From Acidobacteriota bacterium (lineage in GTDB: Bacteria > Acidobacteriota > Terriglobia > Terriglobales > Acidobacteriaceae), in assembly GCA_021792135.1 (NCBI GenBank), contig JAJYVF010000036.1, forward strand, positions 1 to 48,803: DNA of 48,803 nucleotides, given 5' to 3'. The notes beneath the pieces were generated by a model. The model worked only from the letters and a program-made list of their open reading frames with translations. It was not told the origin of the DNA and did no database searches. The position numbers were made by a program, and so were the translations under genes. Below are positions 7,915-17,908 of this stretch, in pieces. Each line of letters begins with the position of its first letter. Position 1 is the stretch's first letter.

Positions 7915-10900
7915 ATGCGTAGGAGAGTAATCCTTTGGCTTGCAATTCTGATGACCGTACCGGCCTTCGCCGCCAAACGCGTGACCGTCGATCAGTTAAG
8001 CCATGTGATCGTTTCTTCCCGTAAACAGAAGGATCCGAAGATTGCCCGGCGTCTCTACAATTTAGAACTGACGCAGCGGTTGAGCTCCAAGAGGCTCGTC
8101 GCTTTCGAGCAATCGCTCCCTGGGCCCAAGTCGCGCCGGGCGCTCGTGGTGCTTGCAGACCAGGCAGAATTTCTGGATCCGCCGCCCGCGGAAATTCCCG
8201 ATAAGCCGGCGCCCAGTTTCGATCAGCAACGCGCAATCATTGCCAAATCCATCGATTATGTCGAAGCCACGCTGCACCGGTTTCCGGACTTGTTTGCGCG
8301 TCGCGACACGATTCAGTACGAAGACACCCCATTTGGAGTACAGCAAGTCGATAGCGAATCTCCCCGAGGCACCTTCTCCGGTTACCAGCCGCTGCATCCC
8401 GTCAGCCGTTCGGTTGTGACGGTGCTCTACCGCGCTGGCCAGGAGATGGTCCAGAATGAGGCAGGACAGCAGAACAGCACAACTCCGGCGGCCGGTCTAA
8501 TGACGTATGGCGAGTTCGGCCCGATCTTTCCGGTTGTCTATGGAGATTTGCCCTACGGGAATCTGAGATGGAGTCACTGGGAGACCGGCCCGGCCGGTCT
8601 GGAAGCGGTGTTCCGTTTCGATGTACCCAAGCCCCACTCGCATTTTCTGGTACGATACTGCTGCATCGCCGGCAATGTCTTTCAGCAATTCCCCGCGTAT
8701 CACGGCGAGATCAGTATCGATCCATCCCAGGGAACAATTCTTCGTGTGACCCTCATAGCGGATATGGCCAAGAACGCCCCCATGACCAAAGCCGAACTGG
8801 TGCTGGAGTACGGGCCGGTTGAACTGGGAGGAAAGACATATTTTTGCCCGCGTAGGAGTATCTCCATCTCCCGCACCCGGGTACAGTGGGCTGGCGCGAG
8901 TGCGATTTCAGAAACCCCTTCATCCGCTTCCGGTGTGAACGCAGGGATTGTCCCAATGCAAACCATGATTCCAACGACCCACAGTTCAGGCGTGAGCGAA
9001 GCCGATGCTCCGCTGCAAACCATGCTGAATGAAGTGGTCTTCGATCACTATCATCTCTTTCGCGCCGACATGCATATCCTCACCGGCGACAACTCCCAGT
9101 CCGAATCGGCCGAAACGGCGGGCGAAAATGCTTCCTCCGGGTCCGCTGCATCGAATCCGGTCTCTCAGGCAGGGCCGTCAACCAGTATGAACAACCAGCC
9201 TTCGCCGGTGGCACCCGCAGCGAGCACGGTTGCGGCGGCCGAAGCGTCTCACCCGATGGCAGTCAAGAGTGCAACTCCTTCTGCCGCAACATCGCAGCCC
9301 GCGGCGCCCTATGGCGCGCCGGCAATGGCCAAGTCCGCAGCGCCCTCTTGTACGCCGGCCACAGCCCTCACTTCTACTGTGCCCAAGGAGTCCTCTGCAC
9401 CAGAGATGGCAGTTGTAGCGCCTGCGCCTTTTCTGCAATCGTCTACACTGGTTCCGGAGGCAGCCGGTAAATCGGGGTTTTCTCTCCGTGTTAATACTCG
9501 CCTTGTGAACGTAGACGTGACGGCATTCAACAAAAAGGGCCGTCCAATTACCGGCCTTACGAAGAAGGACTTCGTAGTCTACGACAACGGCAGGAGACAG
9601 ACTCTCCAATCATTCAGTCCCGTAAGCGCCGCCGCATCTCCGAGTCCCAGCTCCTTTGCCGCGGCGGCCAATCCCGTTCTCTACTCCAATCTTCCTGCTC
9701 CTTTTAGCAACGGCAGCGCGCAAGCTGCGGGCGCACCGGCTGCGGCAAGCTCGACCATTCTCCTCCTTGATCCGACGAGCCTTGACTTTGCCGATTTGAA
9801 CTATGCCCGCCATCAGATTCTCAAGTTTTTAGACCGGCTTCCCAGGTCCGAACCGGTGGGCCTCTACGTCCGGACAGGCTCCGCATTCCAAGTCCTGGCG
9901 CAAGAATCCACGGACCATGCCGCATTGAGTGCGGCGCTGCGGAAATGGATGCCGAATGCCCAGGATCTTGCCCGCGCGCAGGAGGAGGAGATGCGCAATC
10001 GGCAGCAGTTCGACACCGTTGAGTCTCCCAGCGAAATGCAGTATGTCAACGGCAACGTGCCCGGGATGATGTCAACGGCGAACAGTTCCGGCTCGCCAGG
10101 CCTAAGCACTGTCATGGTCAACCAAGGCGGAAACCCGAGCGAAGATCCGAAGCTGATGAAGGAAAGCCGAGACCCGGTTGGGCAGGCGCTTGCGGCTTTG
10201 ACCGCAGTTGCAGCGCGCATGGACGCCATCCCTGGGCAGAAGAACCTTGTCTGGGTGGCCAGCGACAACGTGCTGGCGGATTGGAGCGACCAGGCGCCGG
10301 GGATGGAGCAGGGCGAGGGCGCCAACATCATCGGCGCTCTGAGTCTGCGTGCTCAGGAGGCGCTCAACGATGCCCACGTCAGCCTCTACGCCCTGGATGC
10401 TTCCCAGTTAGAGACTGGGACGACGAATGCGAGCCTGCAGAACAACAGCGTACAGCTCAACCCTGCGGCCCTGAACGAGTACCCGGACGTGGGCGTTCAA
10501 TCGGCTCTGAAGGGCGGGCGCACCGCGGCCCAACTGCGGCAAGACGTGCACGCGGTTCAGCCGGCCATCCAGCACATGGCGGAGGCCACCGGAGGCCGAG
10601 CGTTCCCACGGGCGAGCAACATGGTTAATGAGTTGAACAGCGTGATTGAGGACGGCCATGCCGCTTACCTGCTGAGCTTCGCGCCCGACACGCCGCCGGA
10701 CGGTAAGTATCACCGGATCACGGTTACTGTTCCCACTCGGCGCGGAATCGAGCTGCGCTATCGTACTGGTTATCTCTACTCGAAAGAACCTACCACGCTG
10801 AAGGCCCGATTCCGGCAAGCGGTTTGGCAGCCTCAGGACGAAACCGGCATCGGCCTCACCGCCCACTGGGGTCAGGCTTCAGAAGGCGCTGCGGTATCGC

Positions 10901-11187
10901 TCCGGATCGCCGCTACAGACGTAGGTATGAGGCAGGAGGGCGGCCTGTGGACAGACAGGCTCGACATCTTTCTCGTACAGCGCGATAGAACGGGCATCCG
11001 TGCGATGGTGAAGGAGCAAACATTGGTGCTCAACCTGAAGCCCACCACATACCAAAGAGTGCTGTATGACGGCATCCCGTTTGCCGCATACATCGCACAC
11101 AAGCCGGACATCGGCACTGTGCGGATCGTCGTCGTCGACGAAAACTCCGGCCGGCTGGGTTCCATCACCCTTCCCGTTGCGCCATGA
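7915..11187 (+). CDS. VWFA-related domain protein (Acidobacterial type)
   Basis: A secreted protein of about 1090 residues. The start at 7915 is chosen because it gives an immediate signal peptide (MRRRVILWLAILMTVPAFA) with AAGGGG upstream; the same frame is open further 5' from 7732 but without such features. The first ~380 residues form an unrecognised domain. An Ala/Ser/Pro-rich linker follows (about 385-520). The hallmark block of the VWFA-related family comes next (about 525-570: RLVNVDVTAFNKKGRPITGL, KDFVVYDNG), then a VWA-like fold beginning ILLLDPTSLDFADLN near residue 612 and a beta-rich C-terminus. The classical DxSxS metal site is not obvious (DPTSLDF instead). The family is abundant in Acidobacteria and of unknown role; binding of envelope or extracellular protein partners is the usual guess. 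Confidence 0.9.
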   Translation: MRRRVILWLAILMTVPAFAAKRVTVDQLSHVIVSSRKQKDPKIARRLYNLELTQRLSSKRLVAFEQSLPGPKSRRALVVLADQAEFLDPPPAEIPDKPAPSFDQQRAIIAKSIDYVEATLHRFPDLFARRDTIQYEDTPFGVQQVDSESPRGTFSGYQPLHPVSRSVVTVLYRAGQEMVQNEAGQQNSTTPAAGLMTYGEFGPIFPVVYGDLPYGNLRWSHWETGPAGLEAVFRFDVPKPHSHFLVRYCCIAGNVFQQFPAYHGEISIDPSQGTILRVTLIADMAKNAPMTKAELVLEYGPVELGGKTYFCPRRSISISRTRVQWAGASAISETPSSASGVNAGIVPMQTMIPTTHSSGVSEADAPLQTMLNEVVFDHYHLFRADMHILTGDNSQSESAETAGENASSGSAASNPVSQAGPSTSMNNQPSPVAPAASTVAAAEASHPMAVKSATPSAATSQPAAPYGAPAMAKSAAPSCTPATALTSTVPKESSAPEMAVVAPAPFLQSSTLVPEAAGKSGFSLRVNTRLVNVDVTAFNKKGRPITGLTKKDFVVYDNGRRQTLQSFSPVSAAASPSPSSFAAAANPVLYSNLPAPFSNGSAQAAGAPAAASSTILLLDPTSLDFADLNYARHQILKFLDRLPRSEPVGLYVRTGSAFQVLAQESTDHAALSAALRKWMPNAQDLARAQEEEMRNRQQFDTVESPSEMQYVNGNVPGMMSTANSSGSPGLSTVMVNQGGNPSEDPKLMKESRDPVGQALAALTAVAARMDAIPGQKNLVWVASDNVLADWSDQAPGMEQGEGANIIGALSLRAQEALNDAHVSLYALDASQLETGTTNASLQNNSVQLNPAALNEYPDVGVQSALKGGRTAAQLRQDVHAVQPAIQHMAEATGGRAFPRASNMVNELNSVIEDGHAAYLLSFAPDTPPDGKYHRITVTVPTRRGIELRYRTGYLYSKEPTTLKARFRQAVWQPQDETGIGLTAHWGQASEGAAVSLRIAATDVGMRQEGGLWTDRLDIFLVQRDRTGIRAMVKEQTLVLNLKPTTYQRVLYDGIPFAAYIAHKPDIGTVRIVVVDENSGRLGSITLPVAP

Positions 11188-11270
11188 CCTGAGTCTTCCG
11201 CGGACGTGAACAACTCCAGGCTCACAGCATGGGAGAGTTAAGTTAACGTTTCGAAGTGCAGGCGAATCTG

Positions 11271-13349
11271 TTACAGGGAAGGCGCTCCCGCCTTTCCGGC
11301 GGGAGCATTCCCGTTGCACGGAACGCCACTGCACAGCGCGCCGGTGATCCCCTTGCCTTCGGTGATGGTGTAGATGCGGTCTACAGCAGGAAGCTTGATT
11401 TTCTCTACCACGCCGTCCGGCCAATGAATCTCCGCCGTGCCGGGATTGGTTGCATTGCCGATACCAAAGTGCGGCCGCATATCGTTCGACGAAAGGTAGC
11501 TGCCTCCGCTGAGCACGTCTTCGCGCTGGCGCAGGCCATCGGCGTCGAGGTAGACCGTCGTCCCCACGGCGTCGCGCGGACTCTTGGGCCCGCCGATAAG
11601 CCTCATTTCCACCCAGTGGTGATGATCCGGATTCACGTTGCGCAGCAGCACCGGAACGCCGTCCAAGTTATTGATGGCCACATCGATCTTGCCGTTGTTG
11701 AACAGGTCGCCAAAGGCGGCTCCGCGGCCCACGCTGACTTCGGCCAAGCCGGTCCCTTCGACTGCGGGGACAAGGGCGAATTTGCCGTTTTTCAGGTTGT
11801 GATAAAGCAGCGGGCGCTCGGCGTAGCTTTCTCCCCATTCCGGGTGCTTGTCCACCTGGGGATAGACATGGCCGTTGACGATCAACAGGTCCTTCCAGCC
11901 GTCATTGTCGTAGTCGAGGAATCCGTCTCCGAAGCTGACAAAGGGAATGGAAGACTGGGCAATGCCAGCCTGGTAGCTCACGTCGGTAAAATTCCCGTGA
12001 CAGTCATTCTGGAACAAAACGTTATAGTCGTCGGCAAAGTCTGTGTTCACGATATCGAGACAGCCATTGTTCAGGTAATCTCCGGCGGCGATGCCCATGT
12101 TGGCAACTTCACGCCCGTCCCCGTTGAGCGCGTATCCGCTCATGTAGCTGTCGTCTTCGAAGGTTCCATTCCCCTTGTTGATGTAGAGGTAGTTGGGCGT
12201 CGAGTCGTTGGCCACCAGTAGGTCAGGCTTGCCGTCGTTGTTCACGTCGGCAAAGAGAGCGCCAAGGGTGTAATACCGGTTGGGGCCGTTCACGCCCAGT
12301 TCTTTGCTTACGCCGGTAAAGGTTCCGTCGCCGTTGTTGTGGAACAGATGGTCGTGCTCTCCCTCCAGTCCGCGCGGACCGCACATCACATTCACTCCGC
12401 GGAACTGGCAAAAGGCATAGCCCATGGCCTTGGAGCCGGAGAGCGGAGGATTCTTAAGGTTCATATGGATATAACCGCCCACGAACAGATCCAGGTGGCC
12501 GTCGCCATCATAGTCGCCAAAGGTGGCCCCGGTAGACCAAAACGGCGTGCCTGACCCTTTGTCGATGGCCACGCCGGCTTGCTCGGCAACGTCGGTGAAG
12601 GTGCCGTCATGATTGTTGTGATAGAGGCGATTCTTACCGTAATTGGTAACGTAGATGTCTGGCCAGCCGTCGTTGTCGTAGTCGCCCACCACACAACCGA
12701 AGCCCCAACGGTCATTGGTAACGCCAACATACTTGGCAACGTTGGTGAAGGTGCCGTCGTGGTTGTTGTGGAAGAGCGCAGCCTCAGGCGGTTTGGCTTT
12801 GCCGTCGAGTGCGTCATAGGTAGAACCGTTTACGAGGTAGATGTCGAGCCAGCCGTCGTTGTCGTAGTCCAGCAGGCAGATGCCCGGACCCTTGGCTTCC
12901 AGGATCAGCCGCTTTTCCGGAGTGCCCGTCGTTTCATGCCAGACGGTAAGACCCGCCTCTTTGGCAACATTTTCAAAGACAATGGGACCCGTTTTCACAA
13001 AGCCGCCGGCGGTGATCGGACGGCCCTGGCTGTCAAAAACGGCCTGTTGAGGACCGGCATTGGCCATTCCCCCGCCTGTAGTTTGACCGCTTTGTCCGCT
13101 TGCGGCGCTCACCGGCTTCAAAATCCCGATTGTCCCCGGGAGAAGGCAGACGAACCAAGGACTGATGACCGCAAAGACAAGAAAAAATGGGAGCCACAAA
13201 CAACTCCCCTGTCTCCTTAGCTGGCTGCGCAGTGCGCCAAAGCGCAGCCGCTGGATCCGGGCCCGGTTGAATTGCAATGGCTTGTACCTCCGCAGCCATA
13301 GTACAACGTTGCTTGACCTCGCGTCGCTGTAGCCTGCGTATATGCCCAT
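11271..13349 (-). CDS. FG-GAP repeat / ASPIC-UnbV (CRTAC1-like) secreted protein
   Basis: Up to 692 residues. Several FG-GAP/VCBS blades carry calcium-loop motifs (DYDNDGWLDIYLVNG, DYDGDGHLDLFVGGY, DVNNDGKPDLLVANDST), predicting a seven-bladed integrin-like propeller. It ends in an ASPIC/UnbV domain (VGTTVYLDADG, GGSYLSSNDMRPHFGIG, IHWPDG). The ATG at 13349 has no ribosome site, and the first 50 residues it would add are not signal-like. An in-frame TTG at 13199, preceded by AAGGAGA, would start right at the hydrophobic signal (WLPFFLVFAVISPWF), so the protein may begin there with about 642 residues. It ends 84 bp from the convergent VWFA-related gene and is divergent from the kinase operon. 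The biochemical role of the family is unknown; extracellular calcium-dependent binding is inferred. Confidence 0.9.
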   Translation of the reverse strand: MGIYAGYSDARSSNVVLWLRRYKPLQFNRARIQRLRFGALRSQLRRQGSCLWLPFFLVFAVISPWFVCLLPGTIGILKPVSAASGQSGQTTGGGMANAGPQQAVFDSQGRPITAGGFVKTGPIVFENVAKEAGLTVWHETTGTPEKRLILEAKGPGICLLDYDNDGWLDIYLVNGSTYDALDGKAKPPEAALFHNNHDGTFTNVAKYVGVTNDRWGFGCVVGDYDNDGWPDIYVTNYGKNRLYHNNHDGTFTDVAEQAGVAIDKGSGTPFWSTGATFGDYDGDGHLDLFVGGYIHMNLKNPPLSGSKAMGYAFCQFRGVNVMCGPRGLEGEHDHLFHNNGDGTFTGVSKELGVNGPNRYYTLGALFADVNNDGKPDLLVANDSTPNYLYINKGNGTFEDDSYMSGYALNGDGREVANMGIAAGDYLNNGCLDIVNTDFADDYNVLFQNDCHGNFTDVSYQAGIAQSSIPFVSFGDGFLDYDNDGWKDLLIVNGHVYPQVDKHPEWGESYAERPLLYHNLKNGKFALVPAVEGTGLAEVSVGRGAAFGDLFNNGKIDVAINNLDGVPVLLRNVNPDHHHWVEMRLIGGPKSPRDAVGTTVYLDADGLRQREDVLSGGSYLSSNDMRPHFGIGNATNPGTAEIHWPDGVVEKIKLPAVDRIYTITEGKGITGALCSGVPCNGNAPAGKAGAPSL

Positions 13350-13652
13350 GCGCTACACTAGCCGTCACCGCGTAAACGTTCGCGGGAGTCTCGTCTGACT
13401 AAATCCCCCTCGCCGATTCGAATGATGGCAGCGGGGAAGGTGGCGGGCGTGCGCGCCGATCGAGTTTTCTGCGGCCAGTGACGGTGTGACAGTCCAGCGC
13501 CGAGGTCCGGATTCAGCCGGGCCGAATACGCGATCGTATACCGGACTGGATAGTTGACTCATTCAGTGGCCTCCCTGCGCGTCAATCCGAAGGTCAGAAA
13601 GCGAAAGGGAGTACCCTGTGCGCAGTCCTTTCCGCCTGACGCACATGCCTGT
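13350..13652. other. Divergent intergenic region with interrupted palindrome
   Basis: About 300 bp between the minus-strand FG-GAP gene and the plus-strand kinase operon, expected to hold both promoters. The clearest element is the interrupted palindrome ATACG-cgat-CGTAT at 13526-13539. No promoter hexamers are good enough to call. The kinase frame is open from a TTG at 13554, but without a ribosome site. Confidence 0.4.
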
Positions 13653-16600
13653 ATGGAGCAGCCGATTCGGGCCGTTGGCAAAGAGCCTTTTATCCGCATC
13701 GTATTGGCGCTTTGCTGCGCCCTGGCGCTATTTTCCGGCAACGCTACCGCTTGGGCGCTCAATCCTTCCATACCGCTGGCCGATTTGAGTAGCCAAACAT
13801 GGGTGCTGGAAAATGGTCTGCCGCAGAATACGGTTCAATCGCTGGTGCAATCGATTCAAGGATACGTATGGGTGGGGACAGAAGCCGGCTTGGCGCGCTT
13901 TGACGGCAGGGAGTTCCGAATCTTCGACCGCAGTTCGCCTGCGGCGCTACCGAGCGGCGATATCAATTGCCTGCTCGCCGCCCGCGACGGCGCTCTGTGG
14001 ATAGGAACCGAGCAAGGGCTGGCACGGTGGAAGAACGGAATCATGACGGCGTTCTCCATGCAGAGCGGGCTGCCGGGGAACGAAATTCGCACCCTGGTAC
14101 AAGCGGGCGACGGAACGGTTTGGGTGTGGACAGATGGAGGACTGGCGCGGTTGAACAGCGGCAGGTTTGAAATGGCGTCGAAGTATGGATTGCCGCCGGG
14201 TCAGACAACGGCCGTGATCGGCGATGGAGACGGAGGGTTTTGGGTAGTAAGGACGCACGGGATGGAGTTCTACAAGAATGGACATTGGACGGCAATTGCG
14301 GGGCAGCGTTCCTGGCCGCGAGACGGAGTGGTCATGGCACAGCAATTGCCGGACAACAGGCTGGCCTTGGCCGGGAACCGAAGCCTGGTGCTGACACGCG
14401 GCGGGCGGGTTTTGCGGCGCTTGACGGTTGGCAAGGAACTGCCGGGCGCGCGGATTCAGGCGCTGCTGGCCGACCGCGAAGGAAGCTTGTGGATAGGCAC
14501 CAATAAAGGACTGGCGCGGCTGGCAGCGGGCAAACTGCAATTGTTCCCGGTGGGCGATCCGCTAAGCACGGCTTCGGTACTGGCGCTCTTGGAGGATAGC
14601 GAAGGCGATCTGTGGGTGGGAACAGAGACGAACGGACTGCACATCCTGCGCGATCAGCGGTTCTTCACCTTCGACATGCGGGAGGGCCTGGTTGCAGATG
14701 GGACAACCACGGTGGTGGAAGACCGCACGGGAACGCTCTGGGTTGGAACCATGGGGCAGGGTTTGAACGCTGTGCCCCTGCGGAAAAATGGCATAGGCAG
14801 CGAGCTGTTTCCAGCGCCTGGAGCGATTCGGACCTACACGGCGCGCAGCGGCCTGGCCAGCGACGTGATCCTCTCCCTGTCTGCGGCGCCCAATGGAGAC
14901 GTCTGGGTGGGCACACCGGATGGACTCAACCGGATTTATGGAGGCCGGATCGACACATACACCTTGGTCGATGGGCTGCCTGACGACTTCATTCGCTCCC
15001 TTTTGGTCGATCGCGATGGCTCGCTCTGGATCGGGACGAGGCACGGGCTGGCGCACTGGACAAAAGGGCCCGCTGGCGGGACGCAAATCAAAATTTATAC
15101 ACACGCGAGCGGATTGGGCAGCGATCTAGTGGGTGCGATGGCGCGTGACTCGCGCGGCGACCTGTGGGTGGCGACGCTGGATGGCCTCTCGCGGTTGCAC
15201 GATGGCAGGTTCACCAATTTCACCACTGCGGACGGGCTATCGGACGACGTAGCCACGGCGCTTTTGCCGCGCCGCAACGGAACTCTGTTGATCGGCACCG
15301 AAGGCCATGGGCTGGACCAGTGGGATGGGCAGAGATTTTCCCCGGTCGTGGGTAGCGGCCTGGACCGTACCACCATACACGCCATTCTGGACGATGGCAG
15401 AGGACACCTCTGGTTTGCGACCGGGAATGGCATCGCGCGAGCCGACTGCGAGGAAACCGCCCCGGCAGGGCCCACCGCCGGCTGCTCGCACTGGATTGAG
15501 TTTGGGACCGCCGACGGCCTGCGCACCCGGCAAATGGCCACCAACAGCCACCCCTCGGCTTGGCGCTCGCGCGAGGGGCTCTTGTGGTTCGCAACCCCGA
15601 AAGGCCTCGTCGAGGTGGACCCGGCCCAGTTTCGGCTGAACACGCTGCCTCCTCCGGTGGTGCTGGAACGGTTTGCGGTGGACAATGTAGATCAACCCTT
15701 GCATGACTCGGAACCGATGTTGAGTATTGCCGCCGGGCACGTGGATTTTGAGTTCGACTATGCCGGACTCAGTTTCATCGCTCCGCAAAAGGTGCGCTAC
15801 AGGTATATGCTAGAGGGGTTCGACCGCGGCTGGACGGAAGCCGGCGCCAGGCGCTCGGCGTATTACACCAACATTCCTCCGGGACGCTACACCTTCCACG
15901 TGGAGGCGGCCAACAACGATGGGCTCTGGAATGAGGTGGGCGCGAAACTCAGCTTTAATCTGCGGCCTCATTTCTATCAGACTATCTGGTTCTACGCTCT
16001 GCTGCTGGCGGCCACGATAGGAAGCATTTTCCTGTTGCTTCGGCTGCGGCTGCGCGTTGCCGAGGGTGAATTTCGCGCCGTGCTGCGCGAACGAAGCCGC
16101 ATCGCGCGCGAGATTCATGATACGCTGGCGCAGGGTTACGTGGGGGTCTCCGTTCAATTGGAGCTGTTAGCCGAATTATTGCGCCACAAGAAGCTGGACG
16201 ATGCAGCCAAGCAGCTAGATACGACGCGGGAGTACGTGCGCGACGGGTTGGCCGATGCGCGGCAGTCGATCTGGGCTTTGCGCACGCAAGACTCCGGCGA
16301 TGAGACCCTCCCGGTGAAGCTGCGGCGTATGGCCGATCAGGCGCGAGACGCAGATCTCACCTCGCGCTTCAGTGTCTTCGGCGCGTTCCGTCCTCTGCCG
16401 CCGGAGACGGAGCGTGAACTGCTGCGCGTGGCGCAGGAAGCGATTCACAACGTGAAGAAGCACGCGGCGGCTCGTGAGCTGCTGGTCCGTTTAGAGTATG
16501 GGCAGGAGATGATCGTACTGGAAGTGCGGGACGATGGGCGCGGGGGCGCAGTGCGGCACAAGTCCGGGTTTGCACCGGGACACTTTGGGATCACCGGAAT

Positions 16601-16727
16601 GCAAGAGCGCGCCGAAGCGATGGGGGGAACGCTTGAGATCCAAAGCGCCCACGGCACGGGAACCACAATCCGCTTGCGCGTGCCCGCACCGGCGGAGGCG
16701 CAAGCGAGCGCACAGGAGCCGCTATGA
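13653..16727 (+). CDS. Propeller-type sensor histidine kinase (NarL-family kinase)
   Basis: Membrane-anchored sensor of about 1024 residues. After a signal/anchor (IRIVLALCCALALFS) there are about twelve two-component-regulator propeller repeats of the form GxLWVGTxxGLxRxxxG (two seven-bladed propellers' worth), a Y_Y_Y domain (about 715-770: YMLEGFDRGWTEAG, GRYTFHVEAANNDG), and one transmembrane helix near residues 777-800. The cytoplasmic HisKA_3 dimerisation domain has its phospho-acceptor His822 in SRIAREIHDTLAQG, and is followed by a HATPase domain with EAIHNVKKHA, DDGRG and HFGITGMQERAEAMGG. The start at 13653 is chosen because it opens directly into the signal; no strong ribosome site is seen there. 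The last codons overlap the response-regulator start by 4 bp, so the pair is translationally coupled. Such sensors often detect polysaccharide fragments, but the ligand is unknown. Confidence 0.93.
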   Translation: MEQPIRAVGKEPFIRIVLALCCALALFSGNATAWALNPSIPLADLSSQTWVLENGLPQNTVQSLVQSIQGYVWVGTEAGLARFDGREFRIFDRSSPAALPSGDINCLLAARDGALWIGTEQGLARWKNGIMTAFSMQSGLPGNEIRTLVQAGDGTVWVWTDGGLARLNSGRFEMASKYGLPPGQTTAVIGDGDGGFWVVRTHGMEFYKNGHWTAIAGQRSWPRDGVVMAQQLPDNRLALAGNRSLVLTRGGRVLRRLTVGKELPGARIQALLADREGSLWIGTNKGLARLAAGKLQLFPVGDPLSTASVLALLEDSEGDLWVGTETNGLHILRDQRFFTFDMREGLVADGTTTVVEDRTGTLWVGTMGQGLNAVPLRKNGIGSELFPAPGAIRTYTARSGLASDVILSLSAAPNGDVWVGTPDGLNRIYGGRIDTYTLVDGLPDDFIRSLLVDRDGSLWIGTRHGLAHWTKGPAGGTQIKIYTHASGLGSDLVGAMARDSRGDLWVATLDGLSRLHDGRFTNFTTADGLSDDVATALLPRRNGTLLIGTEGHGLDQWDGQRFSPVVGSGLDRTTIHAILDDGRGHLWFATGNGIARADCEETAPAGPTAGCSHWIEFGTADGLRTRQMATNSHPSAWRSREGLLWFATPKGLVEVDPAQFRLNTLPPPVVLERFAVDNVDQPLHDSEPMLSIAAGHVDFEFDYAGLSFIAPQKVRYRYMLEGFDRGWTEAGARRSAYYTNIPPGRYTFHVEAANNDGLWNEVGAKLSFNLRPHFYQTIWFYALLLAATIGSIFLLLRLRLRVAEGEFRAVLRERSRIAREIHDTLAQGYVGVSVQLELLAELLRHKKLDDAAKQLDTTREYVRDGLADARQSIWALRTQDSGDETLPVKLRRMADQARDADLTSRFSVFGAFRPLPPETERELLRVAQEAIHNVKKHAAARELLVRLEYGQEMIVLEVRDDGRGGAVRHKSGFAPGHFGITGMQERAEAMGGTLEIQSAHGTGTTIRLRVPAPAEAQASAQEPL

Positions 16728-17374
16728 CGGACAAACCGATTCGCATATTGGTAGTCGAGGACCACAACGTGGTGCGCCAAGGGCTGGTGGCCTTGCTCAA
16801 GGTGGCCGAGGGTTTGGAGGTGGTGGGTGAGGCTGCCGACGGCGTCGAGGCTGTCACCCAGTTCCGCAAGCACCAACCCGCGGTGACGCTGATCGACTTG
16901 CGCCTGCCCAAACTCAGCGGCGTGGACACAATCTTGCGCATCCGCAAGGAAGCGCCGCAGGCGCGGTTCATTGTGCTGACAACTTACGAAGGCGACGAAG
17001 ATATTTATCGCGCCATCCAAGCCGGCGCCAAAGCGTATTTGCTTAAGGGGATGACCTCGGAAGAGTTGCTGGCGGCCATCCGCACGGTGCATGCCGGTAA
17101 ATCCCATATTCCGCAGGTTATCGCCGAAAGGCTCGCCGAGCGCATAGGGGCCGAAGAGCTGACTCCACGCGAGGTCAACGTGCTGGAACAGATCGTGCAA
17201 GGCATGAGCAACAAGGAGATTGGAGCGCAACTGAAGATTTCAGAGGCCACGGTGAAGACCCACATCAACAATCTGCTGGCTAAGCTGGGTGTGACGGACC
17301 GCACCCAGGCAGCCACTGCCGCCATCCGGCGGGGCATCGTTTCACTGGATTCTTTGGGGAAGCCGAAGTCATAA
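16724..17374 (+). CDS. NarL/FixJ-family response regulator
   Basis: A DNA-binding response regulator of 216 residues. The receiver domain has acidic residues E12/D13, phospho-acceptor Asp58 in TLIDLRLPKLSG, a Thr in IVLTTYEG and a Lys in AKAYLLKGM. The C-terminal LuxR-type helix-turn-helix runs from about 148 to 212 (LTPREVNVLEQIVQGMSNKE, ISEATVKTHINNLLAKLG). The ATG overlaps the stop codon of the kinase gene (ATGA), so it is almost certainly the cognate partner. Targets cannot be named; the divergent FG-GAP gene and the downstream small secreted gene are the nearest candidates. Confidence 0.95.
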   Translation: MTDKPIRILVVEDHNVVRQGLVALLKVAEGLEVVGEAADGVEAVTQFRKHQPAVTLIDLRLPKLSGVDTILRIRKEAPQARFIVLTTYEGDEDIYRAIQAGAKAYLLKGMTSEELLAAIRTVHAGKSHIPQVIAERLAERIGAEELTPREVNVLEQIVQGMSNKEIGAQLKISEATVKTHINNLLAKLGVTDRTQAATAAIRRGIVSLDSLGKPKS

Positions 17375-17386
17375 ACGGAGAGAACC

Positions 17387-17908
17387 ATGAACAGGCCGGT
17401 TTTGTGCGGGATTCTGGCATCCTTTCTTTTAGCGCAGGCGCATGCGCAAAAGACGGTATGGCGTCAAGCCACAGCCTCGGAACTGGCGTCTGTGCTGCCC
17501 TCGCGGGCGCAGGTCGTGAACGAGCACATTGAGACGGAGATGCGTACCGCCTCCGGAATCGTGAACAGCCGCGGACAGTTTATCGCCGGGGTGGTGCTGC
17601 TGACGGCGGGATACTCGGCGGATGGCAAATATTCGCATTATCTGACGTTGCAGGCTCCTATGCGCATTGCAGGATTCATCTTGCCGCCGGGAGATTACCT
17701 CATGGGATGGACGCACGCGGGCGCCGAAGATGTTCTGTACGTTCACTTCAACGTGGCCGCAACCGGGAAGCTGGTGGGGACCGTAACAGCGAGAAGGATT
17801 CAAGGACCGGGACGGGTGGAGAGCATCCACATCTGGCCGCCGCAGGAACATAGTTTTATACAAATTGGGCGGTTCGGAATCCCGTACAGATTGGTTCGCA
17901 CCCGCTAG
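17387..17908 (+). CDS. Small secreted protein of unknown function, paralogue of the one at 26249
   Basis: A 173-residue protein with a clear signal peptide (MNRPVLCGILASFLLAQAHAQ) and a GGAGAG ribosome site just before the ATG. It starts 12 nt after the response-regulator stop and is presumably in the same operon. I do not recognise a named family. The mature part is beta-rich: a short N-terminal helix (ASELASVLPSRA), a central GYSADGKYSHYLTLQAPMRI segment, then a GFILPPGDYLMGW turn and C-terminal strands. The same arrangement recurs in the protein at 26249-26776, so the two are paralogues. A regulated envelope or periplasmic accessory role is inference. Confidence 0.85.
   Translation: MNRPVLCGILASFLLAQAHAQKTVWRQATASELASVLPSRAQVVNEHIETEMRTASGIVNSRGQFIAGVVLLTAGYSADGKYSHYLTLQAPMRIAGFILPPGDYLMGWTHAGAEDVLYVHFNVAATGKLVGTVTARRIQGPGRVESIHIWPPQEHSFIQIGRFGIPYRLVRTR

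Noticed and set aside
11284-11306. Hairpin GCTCCCGCC / GGCGGGAGC near the convergent gene ends
   Set aside because: Lies within the last codons of the FG-GAP gene and lacks a T tract in either direction, so not called as a terminator.
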